Of a stretch of 64,000 nt of DNA, positions 49,511 through 58,000 are shown piece after piece; the stretch's first letter is position 1, and every line of letters begins with the position of its first letter. Location of the stretch: positions 1,302,001-1,366,000 of the forward strand of contig NZ_FMHU01000001.1 in NCBI RefSeq assembly GCF_900091415.1, read 5' to 3'. A program made the translations under genes and the position numbers. Below the pieces are notes generated by a model. It did not search any database and was not told the origin of the DNA. It saw only the letters and a list, made by a program, of their open reading frames with translations. Origin of the DNA: Micromonospora inyonensis. GTDB lineage: Bacteria > Actinomycetota > Actinomycetes > Mycobacteriales > Micromonosporaceae.

Positions 49511-50479
49511 GAGGTCGCGCGGAATGGTTGTTGATCATCGGCGGCGGGCGGGTCGGTTGTTCCACCGGTAGAGGGTCCATGCACGCCGGATGAGGCTGCG
49601 GACGGTGATGATCGCGTCGGCGAGGTCGAAGAAGGCGTCGATGACCTTCTCTGTTCGTTCGTAGCAGCGTTGCAGCCGGTTGAACGCGTTGTGCCAGCTG
49701 TTCGTCCGTTCGACGTGCCACCGTTGGCTCGCCTGGATGGGCGCCTTGTCGCCCTTGTGGGCGATCTCACCGGTCAGGCCGCGCTCGGCCAGCAGGGCGC
49801 GGGTGACCTGGGAGTCGTATCCGGCGTCGAGGTGCACCGTGATGGCCTGGGGTAGTGGGCCGAGGTCGTCGAGGTGGTCGAGGGTGGGGCCGAGCAGGGG
49901 TGAGTCGTGTCGGTTCGCGCCGGCCAGGACCCGGCCGAGGGGGATGCCGTAGCCGTCGACCATCAACGAGCGTTTCATGCCCTGCTTGCCCCGGTCGACC
50001 GGTGAGCGTCCGGCGGCCTCGCCGCCGCCGGGAGCCTTGGTGATGCAGCCGTCCACGGCGATGTCGTCGAGGACCAGGCCGACGAGCCGGTCGTAGGCGT
50101 CCAGGGCGATCTGTTTGAGCTGGGCGAACACCCCAAGCTCTATCCACTCGTCACGGCGGCCGCGGATCGTGGTGGCCGAACAGGTGGCATCGGCGATCGC
50201 CTCGTAGGCGCAGCCGAACCGCAACACCTGGACCAGCTTGTCGAACACGATGCGGTCATCGATCCGCTTGCGGTGACAGCCCAGCGGATGTGTCGGTTGG
50301 TAGGTCGGCCGATCGGGGAGCAGCGCGGCGAACTGGACCCACAACGGCTCGATCAGCCATGCTGGGATGGCAGGCACAGAACCTCCCGTGATCACGGAGC
50401 GTCAGCAACTTCATGATCACCAGTTCTGTGCCTGCATCCGTTCAGGCGCGCCGATCAACCCACCATTCCGCGCGACCTC
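49511..50479 (-). mobile_element. IS5-type insertion sequence, copy 2 (969 bp)
   Basis: Ends and length are the same as the element at 6001-6969: GAGGTCGCGCGGAATGGT inverted repeats, one transposase gene, and one base different (G at 50366). It is flanked by an intact 3-base target duplication, TTA at 49508-49510 and TTA at 50480-50482. The right-hand TTA is at the same time the stop codon (TAA on the minus strand) of the adjacent DUF397 gene. Both copies point the same way, 43.5 kb apart. Confidence 0.92.
49535..50395 (-). CDS. IS5-family transposase (copy 2)
   Basis: A 286-residue DDE transposase with the same protein sequence as the gene at 6025-6885: Asp in AVDGCITKAP, Asp in HLDAGYDS and Glu in HVERTNSWH. 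The intact frame, the perfect inverted repeats and the preserved TTA target duplication show a recent insertion. Read-through from its minus-strand promoter would run toward the broken antitoxin-like gene at 49486. The promoter is presumably within the 80 bases between the start and the right inverted repeat. Confidence 0.92.
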   Translation of the reverse strand: MITGGSVPAIPAWLIEPLWVQFAALLPDRPTYQPTHPLGCHRKRIDDRIVFDKLVQVLRFGCAYEAIADATCSATTIRGRRDEWIELGVFAQLKQIALDAYDRLVGLVLDDIAVDGCITKAPGGGEAAGRSPVDRGKQGMKRSLMVDGYGIPLGRVLAGANRHDSPLLGPTLDHLDDLGPLPQAITVHLDAGYDSQVTRALLAERGLTGEIAHKGDKAPIQASQRWHVERTNSWHNAFNRLQRCYERTEKVIDAFFDLADAIITVRSLIRRAWTLYRWNNRPARRR

Positions 50480-50674
50480 TTAGTGGTACTTCAGGAAGTC
50501 AACGAACCTGCGCCAGTCCTCAGCGCCGAAGGCCAGCACCGGGCCGCTCCTGTCCTTGCTGTCTCGGACGGCGACCGCACCGGGGATGTTGTCCGCGACG
50601 TCGACGCACTGGCCGTTGGCGCTGGAGCGGCTACTCTTCCGCCACTTTGCGTGGCTCAGGTCGCGAGGGGTCAT
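50480..50674 (-). CDS. DUF397 protein
   Basis: 64 residues: MTPRDLSHAKWRKSSRSSAN, then GQCVDVADNIPGAVAVRDSK and the end LAFGAEDWRRFVDFLKYH. The pattern W-KSSRS..NG.CVEVA and GPVL.F....W..F is the DUF397 signature. Such proteins normally follow an XRE regulator with a DUF5753 domain and may be its partner in development or mobile-element control. Here no complete XRE gene precedes it. The stop codon TAA is formed by the IS target duplication, so the IS abuts the last codon exactly. Confidence 0.9.
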   Translation of the reverse strand: MTPRDLSHAKWRKSSRSSANGQCVDVADNIPGAVAVRDSKDRSGPVLAFGAEDWRRFVDFLKYH

Positions 50675-50846
50675 CCCGTCTTGCCTACCTCTCGAAGTTC
50701 GTTGATCCGATCCTTGATCGTCCGGAGTGAACCGGCTGAGGCGGTGCTGCGCGACGGGCTCTGGGTGTGGCTGCCGGAGCGGCGGCGCGCTGCCAAAATG
50801 CGTTTTCGGCCCGCCCCTTGGCGCTGCCTCAGGAAGGGGCACAATC

Positions 50847-51074
50847 TCACCCCTGCCGTTCCGCTACCCACAGGCCCCGGCCTTGCAGCCCGACGACCAG
50901 GCCACGGTCCTGCAAGATGATCACCGCTCGCTGCACGGTCGTGACGCTGACCCGGTAAAGGTCGGAAAGCTCCCGGTACGTCGGTAGACGGTCACCGGGG
51001 GCATACTCGCCGCTCTTGATCCGCGCGGCGATGTCCTCGGCTACCTCGCGGTAGCCGCCAGTCGGTATGGGCAT
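50847..51074 (-). CDS. Short GntR-family regulator
   Basis: 75 residues made almost only of the GntR winged helix: REVAEDIAARIKSGEYAPGD, RLPTYRELSDLYRVSVTTVQ and RAVIILQDRGLVVGLQGRGL. There is no ligand-binding domain. ATG 51074 (MPIPTGGYREVA) with AAGGAA upstream is preferred. Very short GntR proteins of this type regulate transfer genes of actinomycete integrative elements (KorSA-like), which fits the small element-type genes that follow on the other strand. A 41-base palindrome lies in the 268-base divergent gap and may be its operator. Confidence 0.82.
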   Translation of the reverse strand: MPIPTGGYREVAEDIAARIKSGEYAPGDRLPTYRELSDLYRVSVTTVQRAVIILQDRGLVVGLQGRGLWVAERQG

Positions 51075-51216
51075 GTTGGAAGTTCCTTCGTTCGGCACCT
51101 CCATCGGACCACGCCACCTACCCCGCTTCAAGACCAACATTGCCTTGGGTACTAAAGGTCTCTAACATGAGTCAGGCAGCGGTCCTTCGTTCGGCAAACG
51201 CGGACCCAGCGCGTCT

Positions 51217-51257
51217 CTGCCCGTGGGAACAGGCGACTCGCCTGTTCCCACGGGCAG
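51217..51257. promoter_or_regulatory. 41-base perfect palindrome in GntR divergent promoter
   Basis: The arms beginning CTGCCCGTGGGAACAGGCGA are perfectly inverted around a single central C. It lies in the gap between the GntR gene (minus) and the small membrane protein gene (plus). It could be a regulator operator, a strong mRNA hairpin in the leader of the plus-strand genes, or a replication/transfer structure. No T-tract follows. Confidence 0.6.
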
Positions 51258-51342
51258 GTGACACCCGCATGACGGAAATCAGTTATGGCTGCGCCACTCA
51301 TCAACCGGACTTGACCTCCAGAGACCAGGAAGGCAGTGGAAA

Positions 51343-51837
51343 TTGATCTCATTTCTCGTTCTGGGCGTAGTGGCGCTACTCGGCTTCGCTGCCGGCCTGT
51401 TCTTGTTCAAGGTCAAGTCACGCTGGTGTCGCCAGTGCGGATCAGTGTTGAGCTGTCCCGGCTGCGGCGGTCGCGGGATGCGCCCACACCCGGACAGCAG
51501 CCGTCAGGCGAGTCGGCGACGAGCCGGCTTCAGGTTACCTCGCTGTGGGCGTAGCTGGCGGGGTGTGAACTACGGGCAAGCCGGTAGCGTCGTGCTGCAC
51601 CCTGACCTTCCGCCGATTGGCCGTCGGATTGCGAACTGGTGGGCGTGGCGGAAGATGCCCCAGCAGTTCTGGCCGCTCAGGAACCGCCAAGCCAGCCCAC
51701 TCGGCCGCTTGGGCGCGACGATCTATCGGAAGCGGGCAGGCGCGTACCGGGCGATCGGGGTCGCGCCCGTGACCTACCTGCCCGAGCGGCCGTTGCTGAC
51801 CCTCGCCGGGGAATACCGGGCGGGGTTGTGGTCATGA
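51343..51837 (+). CDS. Small membrane protein with zinc-ribbon-like cysteines (AICE-type)
   Basis: 164 residues from a TTG at 51343, with AAGGCAG upstream. One N-terminal membrane helix (ISFLVLGVVALLGFAAGLFL) is followed by WCRQCGSVLSCPGCGGRGMR, a C-x2-C-x6-C-x2-C zinc-ribbon-like cluster. The C-terminal region is basic and aromatic (RRIANWWAWRKMPQQFWPLR, GAYRAIGVAPVTYLPERPLL). From memory such proteins occur next to GntR regulators in actinomycete integrative elements and may be spread/transfer-associated. Its stop overlaps the next start (ATGA at 51834). The part between residues 45 and 80 looks less protein-like and could hide a frameshift joining two smaller genes. Confidence 0.6.
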   Translation: MISFLVLGVVALLGFAAGLFLFKVKSRWCRQCGSVLSCPGCGGRGMRPHPDSSRQASRRRAGFRLPRCGRSWRGVNYGQAGSVVLHPDLPPIGRRIANWWAWRKMPQQFWPLRNRQASPLGRLGATIYRKRAGAYRAIGVAPVTYLPERPLLTLAGEYRAGLWS

Positions 51838-51995
51838 CGGCGAGACGGACTCCGCTCCTGATTCAGACCGCCTGGTACGTGCTCGAATACCACCGGCATC
51901 ACCGCTGCCCGCACTGCACGGACAGCGGCTGGTGCCAGGACGTCCAGATCGCGCGAACGCGGATCACGGCGTGGTACCGGTTCCGCCAGCGGTAG
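51834..51995 (+). CDS. Small Cys/His-containing protein (AICE-type)
   Basis: 53 residues: MTARRTPLLIQTAWYVLEYH, then RHHRCPHCTDSGWCQDVQIA, and an aromatic/basic end. Two CxxC-like pairs (CPHC and C in GWCQ) with nearby His suggest a small zinc-binding protein. The ATG overlaps the previous stop, and the next gene starts inside its end, so three genes here are translationally coupled. The function is unknown. I recall similar short genes in Micromonospora integrative elements. Confidence 0.6.
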   Translation: MTARRTPLLIQTAWYVLEYHRHHRCPHCTDSGWCQDVQIARTRITAWYRFRQR

Positions 51996-52294
51996 CACAG
52001 CTCAAAGCTGGCGACCTGCTCCACCTCACTCGCGCCGCCAGCGTTCAGTTCGTGAAGCCGATCATGTTCCGCCTCATCCGCGTCCTCGACCGACCGACGT
52101 TCGACGGCTGGCTCTGGCTCGACGGGTACCAGTTGAACAAGAAGGGCGACGCCGTCACTCGACGAGAGCTCTTCGTCCAACAAGCCGGCCTGCGGAAGGT
52201 CTCCACTCCTGCCCCAGTTCCTCGGCGGGGTGGTCGTCAGGTCGGCTCACGTCCTTCCGGACAGCCTCCGCTGGTTCGCCGGGACAGGGGCTAG
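51971..52294 (+). CDS. Small protein upstream of the restriction operon (AICE-type)
   Basis: 107 residues from GTG 51971, which lies within the end of the preceding gene. The core LKAGDLLHLTRAASVQFVKP, IMFRLIRVLDRPTFDGWLWL and DGYQLNKKGDAVTRRELFVQ is well formed and recalls conserved element-borne proteins of Micromonosporaceae. The tail is Pro/Arg-rich. It ends 27 bases before hsdM. It may be the last gene of the mobile-element block or could be transcribed into the restriction operon. Confidence 0.62.
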   Translation: MVPVPPAVAQLKAGDLLHLTRAASVQFVKPIMFRLIRVLDRPTFDGWLWLDGYQLNKKGDAVTRRELFVQQAGLRKVSTPAPVPRRGGRQVGSRPSGQPPLVRRDRG

Positions 52295-52321
52295 CCTGTG
52301 GAGCCAAGCTGACGCGACGCC

Positions 52322-53854
52322 ATGGGGACGAGGCACGTGATAACCGGTGAACTGAAGAGCAAGATCGACCGCGTCTGGGATGCCTTCTGGTCGGGCGGCA
52401 TCTCGAACCCGCTGGAGGTGATCGAGCAGATCACCTACCTACTCTTCATCAAGCGGCTGGACGAGATCGAGACGCGGGAGAGGAAGAAGGCGGAGCGCTT
52501 CCCGAACGCACAGGTCACGTTCAGGTTCGGCCCGAATCAGGAAGAGCTCCGATGGTCCAGCTTCAAGGACCGCGACCCGGAGACGGTGTACAAGATCGTC
52601 GCTCACAAGGTGTTTCCGTACCTCCAGCAGCTCGGTAGCGACGGGTCGACCTACTCACAGCACATGCGGGACGCCCGGTTCACCATCCCCAGCGCGGCGC
52701 TACTCGCCCGCGTGGTCGACATGATCGATCAGATCCCAATGGCGGACCGGGACACCAAGGGCGATCTCTACGAGTACATGCTCAGCAAGATCGCCACGGC
52801 TGGTCACAATGGCCAGTTCCGCACGTCACGGCACATCATCCAACTGATGGTCGAGATGATGGCACCGACGCCCACCGACGAGATCTGCGACCCGGCCTGC
52901 GGCACCGCCGGCTTCCTCGTCGAGGCCGGCGAGTACGTCCGGCGCGTGCATCCGAACGCACTGCTCGATGTAAAGCAGCGGACGCACTTCCACGAGAGCA
53001 TGTTCCACGGCTTCGACTTCGACGGCATGATGCTGCGGATCGGCAGCATGAACATGCTGCTGCACGGCATCGAGAACCCGGTCATCCACTACCGCGACTC
53101 ACTCGCCGAGAACGTCAGCGACGAGTCGGATAAATATTCGCTAATCCTGGCCAATCCACCGTTCAAGGGCAGCCTCGACTACGAGAGCACATCCAAGGAC
53201 CTCCAGCAGATCGTCAAGACCAAGCAGACGGAGCTGCTCTTCCTCGCGCTCTTCCTCCGACTCCTCAAGCCCGGCGGCCGGGCAGCCGTGATCGTCCCAG
53301 ACGGCGTGCTCTCCGGGCCGAGTAGGGCACACAAAGAACTTCGGCGGATCTTGATTGAGGACCACAAGCTTGACGGGGTAGTCAAGCTGCCGAGCGGCAC
53401 CTTCAGGCCCTATTCGGGTGTCTCCACCGCTATCCTGCTTTTCACCAAAACCAATAGCGGCGGCACTGACAACGTGTGGTTCTACGAGGTAACCGCCGAC
53501 GGTTGGAGTCTCGACGACAAGCGAGTTCCGTTGCTGCCAGCAGAAAAGCTCGGGCCGCTACCTGACATGGCGCTGGCCGAGGAGGAGCATGCGAAGAACA
53601 ACCTCCCGGACGCTTTGGCACGCTGGTTCCAGCGGGACGGTGACGAGTTGCAACGGGCACGGACGAAACAAAGCTTCTGCGTGCCGAAGGCCGACATCGT
53701 GGAGAAGAGCTATAACCTCAGCCTTAGCCAGTACAAGGAGATTGTGCATGAGGAGGTCGAGTACCGGGCTCCGCTAGCTATCCTGATGGACCTAGAGCGC
53801 CTTGAGTCTGATATTGGGCAGGGCATCTCCAACTTGAAGGCAATGCTCGGATGA
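52322..53854 (+). CDS. hsdM: Type I restriction-modification methyltransferase subunit
   Basis: 510 residues. The N-terminal helical HsdM_N domain (LKSKIDRVWDAFWSGGISNP, EQITYLLFIKRLDEIETRER) is followed by the N6-adenine methyltransferase. SAM motif I is DPACGTAGFLVEAG (about residue 190) and catalytic motif IV is NPPF in LILANPPFKG (about 278). It methylates host DNA with HsdS and forms the core of the restriction complex with HsdR. Its stop overlaps the HsdS ATG by four bases (53851-53854). The ATG at 52322 gives an N-terminus MGTRHVITGELKSK. Codon use is slightly less GC-rich than that of chromosomal genes nearby, consistent with transfer. Confidence 0.95.
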   Translation: MGTRHVITGELKSKIDRVWDAFWSGGISNPLEVIEQITYLLFIKRLDEIETRERKKAERFPNAQVTFRFGPNQEELRWSSFKDRDPETVYKIVAHKVFPYLQQLGSDGSTYSQHMRDARFTIPSAALLARVVDMIDQIPMADRDTKGDLYEYMLSKIATAGHNGQFRTSRHIIQLMVEMMAPTPTDEICDPACGTAGFLVEAGEYVRRVHPNALLDVKQRTHFHESMFHGFDFDGMMLRIGSMNMLLHGIENPVIHYRDSLAENVSDESDKYSLILANPPFKGSLDYESTSKDLQQIVKTKQTELLFLALFLRLLKPGGRAAVIVPDGVLSGPSRAHKELRRILIEDHKLDGVVKLPSGTFRPYSGVSTAILLFTKTNSGGTDNVWFYEVTADGWSLDDKRVPLLPAEKLGPLPDMALAEEEHAKNNLPDALARWFQRDGDELQRARTKQSFCVPKADIVEKSYNLSLSQYKEIVHEEVEYRAPLAILMDLERLESDIGQGISNLKAMLG

Positions 53855-55053
53855 AGACATTGCAACTTTCCAAGCTCGCCGACGTCGCGGCTATCAACCC
53901 AAAGCCCGCCGCTCGTCCCGCAACCGATGAACCCATCTCCTTCATTCCAATGTCCGCAGTCAACGCACAGACCGGATCCACAGAGAGGGGCGAGGATCGG
54001 CTTTTCGGTGATGTGAGCAAAGGCTATACAATCTTCGCCAATGGGGACATCCTCGTCGCCAAGATTACGCCCTGCTTTGAGAACGGGAAGATTGCGCAGG
54101 CCACCATTCGTCAAGCGATCGGCGTTGGCTCAACCGAGTTCCACGTAATTAAACCCAACCGTTCGCAGATCGATTCGCGCTACCTCCTCCATTTCCTAAG
54201 AAGACCAATAGTTCGCATAGCCGGCGAGCAACGAATGACCGGCAGCGCAGGGCAACGGCGAGTGCCCGCAGCTTTTCTGGCCAGTCTCTCCATCCCCATG
54301 CCTGAGATATGCGAGCAGCAGAGGATCGGGGAGGTACTCGATCGAGCGGACGAACTGCGCGCCAAGCGCCGTGAGACCCTAGTCCACCTAAACAACCTTA
54401 CTCAATCAATATTTCTCGACATGTTTGCGGGCGAAGCATCGAACGAATGGCCGACAGTTGCGGTTGCTGATGTGGCCCAGCAGCGCAAGGGTTCGATACG
54501 TACCGGCCCGTTCGGCAGCCAATTGCTGCACAGCGAGTTTCTCAACCAAGGTGTTGCCGTTCTTGGAATCGACAACGCGGTTGATAATGAATTCCGCTGG
54601 GGCAAGAGGAGATTCATTAGCGAGGAGAAGTACGAGCAGCTTGCGCGGTTTACCGTACATCCCGGCGATGTCCTGATTACCATCATGGGAACTTGCGGCC
54701 GTTGCGCCGTGGTCCCAGATGACATCCCACGGGCCATCAACACCAAGCACCTATGCTGCATCACGCTGGACCCTGGCCGCTGTCTGCCCGAGTTTCTTCA
54801 TCAATATTTTCTGACGCACCCAACCGCTCAGCGTTACCTTCTGCAGTCAGCGAAGGGGGCGATCATGGCGGGGCTGAATATGGAAATCATCAAGGCCATG
54901 CCCATCGTGCTGCCGCCACTCGCTCTGCAGCAAGCTTTCGTCGAACGCCTTCGAGGCGTGGAACGCCTAAAGGCGGCACATCGGGCAAGCTTGGCGGAGT
55001 TGGACGCGCTGTTTGCGTCGTTGCAGGATCGGGCTTTCCGGGGGCTGCTCTGA
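53851..55053 (+). CDS. hsdS: Type I restriction-modification specificity subunit
   Basis: 400 residues with two target-recognition halves. The first (LSKLADVAAINPKPAARPAT) ends with the conserved helix region IPMPEICEQQRIGEVLDRAD followed by ELRAKRRETLVHLNNLTQSI. The second (VAVADVAQQRKGSIRTGPFG) ends with VLPPLALQQAFVERLRGVER. These repeats position two half-site domains and the spacer coiled coils, so the methylated sequence is bipartite. The middle of the gene is clearly richer in A and T (for example CTAAGAAGACCAATAGTTCG), as is usual for recombining hsdS genes. It is intact and coupled to hsdM. HsdR begins 41 bases downstream. Confidence 0.94.
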   Translation: MKTLQLSKLADVAAINPKPAARPATDEPISFIPMSAVNAQTGSTERGEDRLFGDVSKGYTIFANGDILVAKITPCFENGKIAQATIRQAIGVGSTEFHVIKPNRSQIDSRYLLHFLRRPIVRIAGEQRMTGSAGQRRVPAAFLASLSIPMPEICEQQRIGEVLDRADELRAKRRETLVHLNNLTQSIFLDMFAGEASNEWPTVAVADVAQQRKGSIRTGPFGSQLLHSEFLNQGVAVLGIDNAVDNEFRWGKRRFISEEKYEQLARFTVHPGDVLITIMGTCGRCAVVPDDIPRAINTKHLCCITLDPGRCLPEFLHQYFLTHPTAQRYLLQSAKGAIMAGLNMEIIKAMPIVLPPLALQQAFVERLRGVERLKAAHRASLAELDALFASLQDRAFRGLL

Positions 55054-55094
55054 TGTGAGATGCTCGGCGGCTGTCCACTGTAGGGGTTGACGTC

Positions 55095-58000
55095 GTGAGC
55101 AACTTCGCGTTCCTGCGGGCCGAGTGGCCCGACCTGCTTGACGAGGCCCTGCGGGCCGAGCGACTGGCCGTCGCCGACCCGCGGGGCTCGTGTTTCTACG
55201 CCCGGCGCACCCTCGAACTCGCGCTGGGCTGGCTCTTCGACGCCGACGCGACACTTCGGCGGCCGTACCGGAACGATCTATCGGCGAAGATCCACGAGCC
55301 GACGCTGCGCAACCTGGTGGGCAACACCATCCAGGCCAAGATGGACATCATCCGCAAGCAGGGCAATCGGGCCGTGCACGAGCGGACCCCGGTGACGAAG
55401 GACCACTCGTTGCCGGTCCTGCGGGAGCTGTTCCACGTCACGTACTGGATCGCCCGGCACTACACCCGCGACCAGGCGCAGGTCCCGCCGAACGCCCTCG
55501 CCTTCGACCCGAATCTGATCGCGCAGCAGGACTCCTCCCAGGTGCGGCAGCGGAGCCAGGCCGAACTGAAGGCGCTCGCCGACAAGCTCGCCGCCCAGGA
55601 CGCGGCGCTGGCTGCCGAGCGGGAGCGGTCCGCCACCCTCGACGCCGAGCTGGCGAAGCTGCGCGCCGAGGTCGCCGCCGCGAAGGCCGCCAACGAAACC
55701 CGCCCCGACGAGCACGACTACGACGAGGCGCAGACCCGCGATCTCTTCATCGACCTGCTGCTCGCCGAGGCCGGCTGGCGGCTCGACGGCCCGGAGGACC
55801 GCGAGTTCCCGGTGACCGGCATGCCCAACGCCACCGGCACCGGCTTCGTCGACTACGTGCTCTGGGGTGACGACGGCAAGCCGCTCGCGGTGATCGAGGC
55901 CAAGCGCGCCCGGCGGGACGCCACCGTCGGCCAGCAGCAGGCCAAGCTCTACGCCGACTGTCTGGAGCAGCGGTACGGCCAGCGGCCGGTCATCTTCTAC
56001 ACCAACGGCTACGACACCTGGCTCTGGGACGACACGACCTATCCGCCCCGCCCGGTGCAGGGCTTCTACACCAAGGACGAGCTCCAGCTACTGATCCAGC
56101 GGCGGACCACGCGGAAGCCGCTCGCGGGCGTAGAGATCAAGTCGGAGATCGTCGGGCGGCACTACCAGCAGCGGGCGATCCGGAAGATCGGCGAGGCGTT
56201 CGAGCGGGACCGGCAGCGGCAGGCACTCGTGGTGATGGCCACCGGGGCCGGCAAGACCCGGACCGTCATCGCCCTGGTCGACCTGCTGATGCGGGCCAAC
56301 TGGGTCAAGCGGGTGCTCTTCCTCGCCGACCGTAACGCGCTGGTCAACCAGGCGGTCAACGCGTTCAAGGCGCACCTGCCCAGCGCGGCCACGGTCAACC
56401 TGGTCACCGAGAAGGACGCCGAAGGCCGGGTGTACGTCTCGACGTACCCGACCATGATGGGCCTGATCAACCAGACGGTGAGTGGCGGACGGCGCTTCGG
56501 GCCTGGCTACTTCGACCTGGTCATCATCGACGAGGCGCACCGGTCGGTGTACCAGAAGTACCGGGCGATCTTCTCCTGGTTCGACAGCCTCCTGGTCGGG
56601 CTCACCGCGACCCCGCGCAACGAGATCGACCGCAACACCTACAGCCTGTTCCACCTTGAGGACGGCGTGCCCACGGACCACTACGACCTCGACGAGGCCG
56701 TCAAGGAGGGGTACCTCGTCCCGCCGCGCGCGTTCTCCGTCGAGACCGACTTCCAGTGGCGCGGCATCCGCTACGACGACCTCAGCGAGGAGGAGAAGGA
56801 GGAGTGGGACTCGCTCGACTGGGGTGACGACGGGCCGCCGGACACCGTCGACGCGGACGCGCTCAACAAGTGGATGTTCAACAAGGAGACCGTGGACAAC
56901 GTCCTGAAGACGCTGATGACCCACGGTCACCGGGTGGCGGGTGGGGACCGGATCGGCAAGACGATCATCTTCGCCCGGAACCAGTTCCACGCCGACTTCA
57001 TCCAGGAGCGGTTCGACCACGCGTACCCGAACCACGCCGGCCACCGCGCCCGGGTCATCACCTACAGGACCGAGTACGCGCAGAGCCTCATCGACGACTT
57101 CTCGCAGTCGGAGAAGGATCCGCACATCGCGATCTCGGTCGACATGCTGGACACCGGCATCGACGTGCCCGAGGTCGTCAACCTGGTCTTCTGCAAGCCC
57201 GTACGGTCGAAGTCGAAGTTCCTCCAGATGATCGGTCGGGGCACCCGGCTCTGCCCGGACCTCTACGGCCCCGGCCAGCACAAGAAGGACTTCCTCGTCT
57301 TCGACTTCTGCCGGAACTTCGAGTTCTTCAACCAGAACCCGGAGCAGGCGGAGCGGAGGCTGGGCCAGTCGCTGACCGAACGGCTGTTCAAGGCCCAGCT
57401 CGACCTCATCTGTCGCCTCGACCAACGGCTCCCCGCCGACGCCGGCCCGGAGACGGAGGCCGACGGGACGCAGAGCGAGGCGGGCCTGCGCTGGGACCTG
57501 GCCCGCGACCTGCACGGCCGGGTGGAGACCATCCACCTCGACAACTTCGCCGTACGCCCCAGGCGGAAGCTGGTGGAGCACTACCTCGACTTCACGCGCT
57601 GGCACCGGCTCACCCCCGAAGCGGTGGCGGAGATCGGCGGCAACCTCGCCGGCCTGCCCACCGCCAAGCTGGACGAGGACGAGGCGGCCAAGCGGTTCGA
57701 CCTGCTGGTGCTGCGCCTCCAGCTCGGCCAGTTCGAGGTCGTCGCCGACTACGACAAGCTGCGCCAGCAGGTGCAGCTGATCGCCTCGACGCTGCTGGAG
57801 CAGACCAGCATCCCGGCCGTCCGGGAGCAGCAGCGGCTCCTCGACGAGGTGGCCGGGGACGAGTGGTGGCGGGACGTGACCCTGCCGATGCTGGAGCTGA
57901 TGCGTCGCCGCCTGCGCGGGCTGGTGCGGCTGATCGAGCGGGCGAAGCGGGCCATCGTCTACACCGACTTCAGCGACGAGTTGGGGGAGATCTCGGTCGT

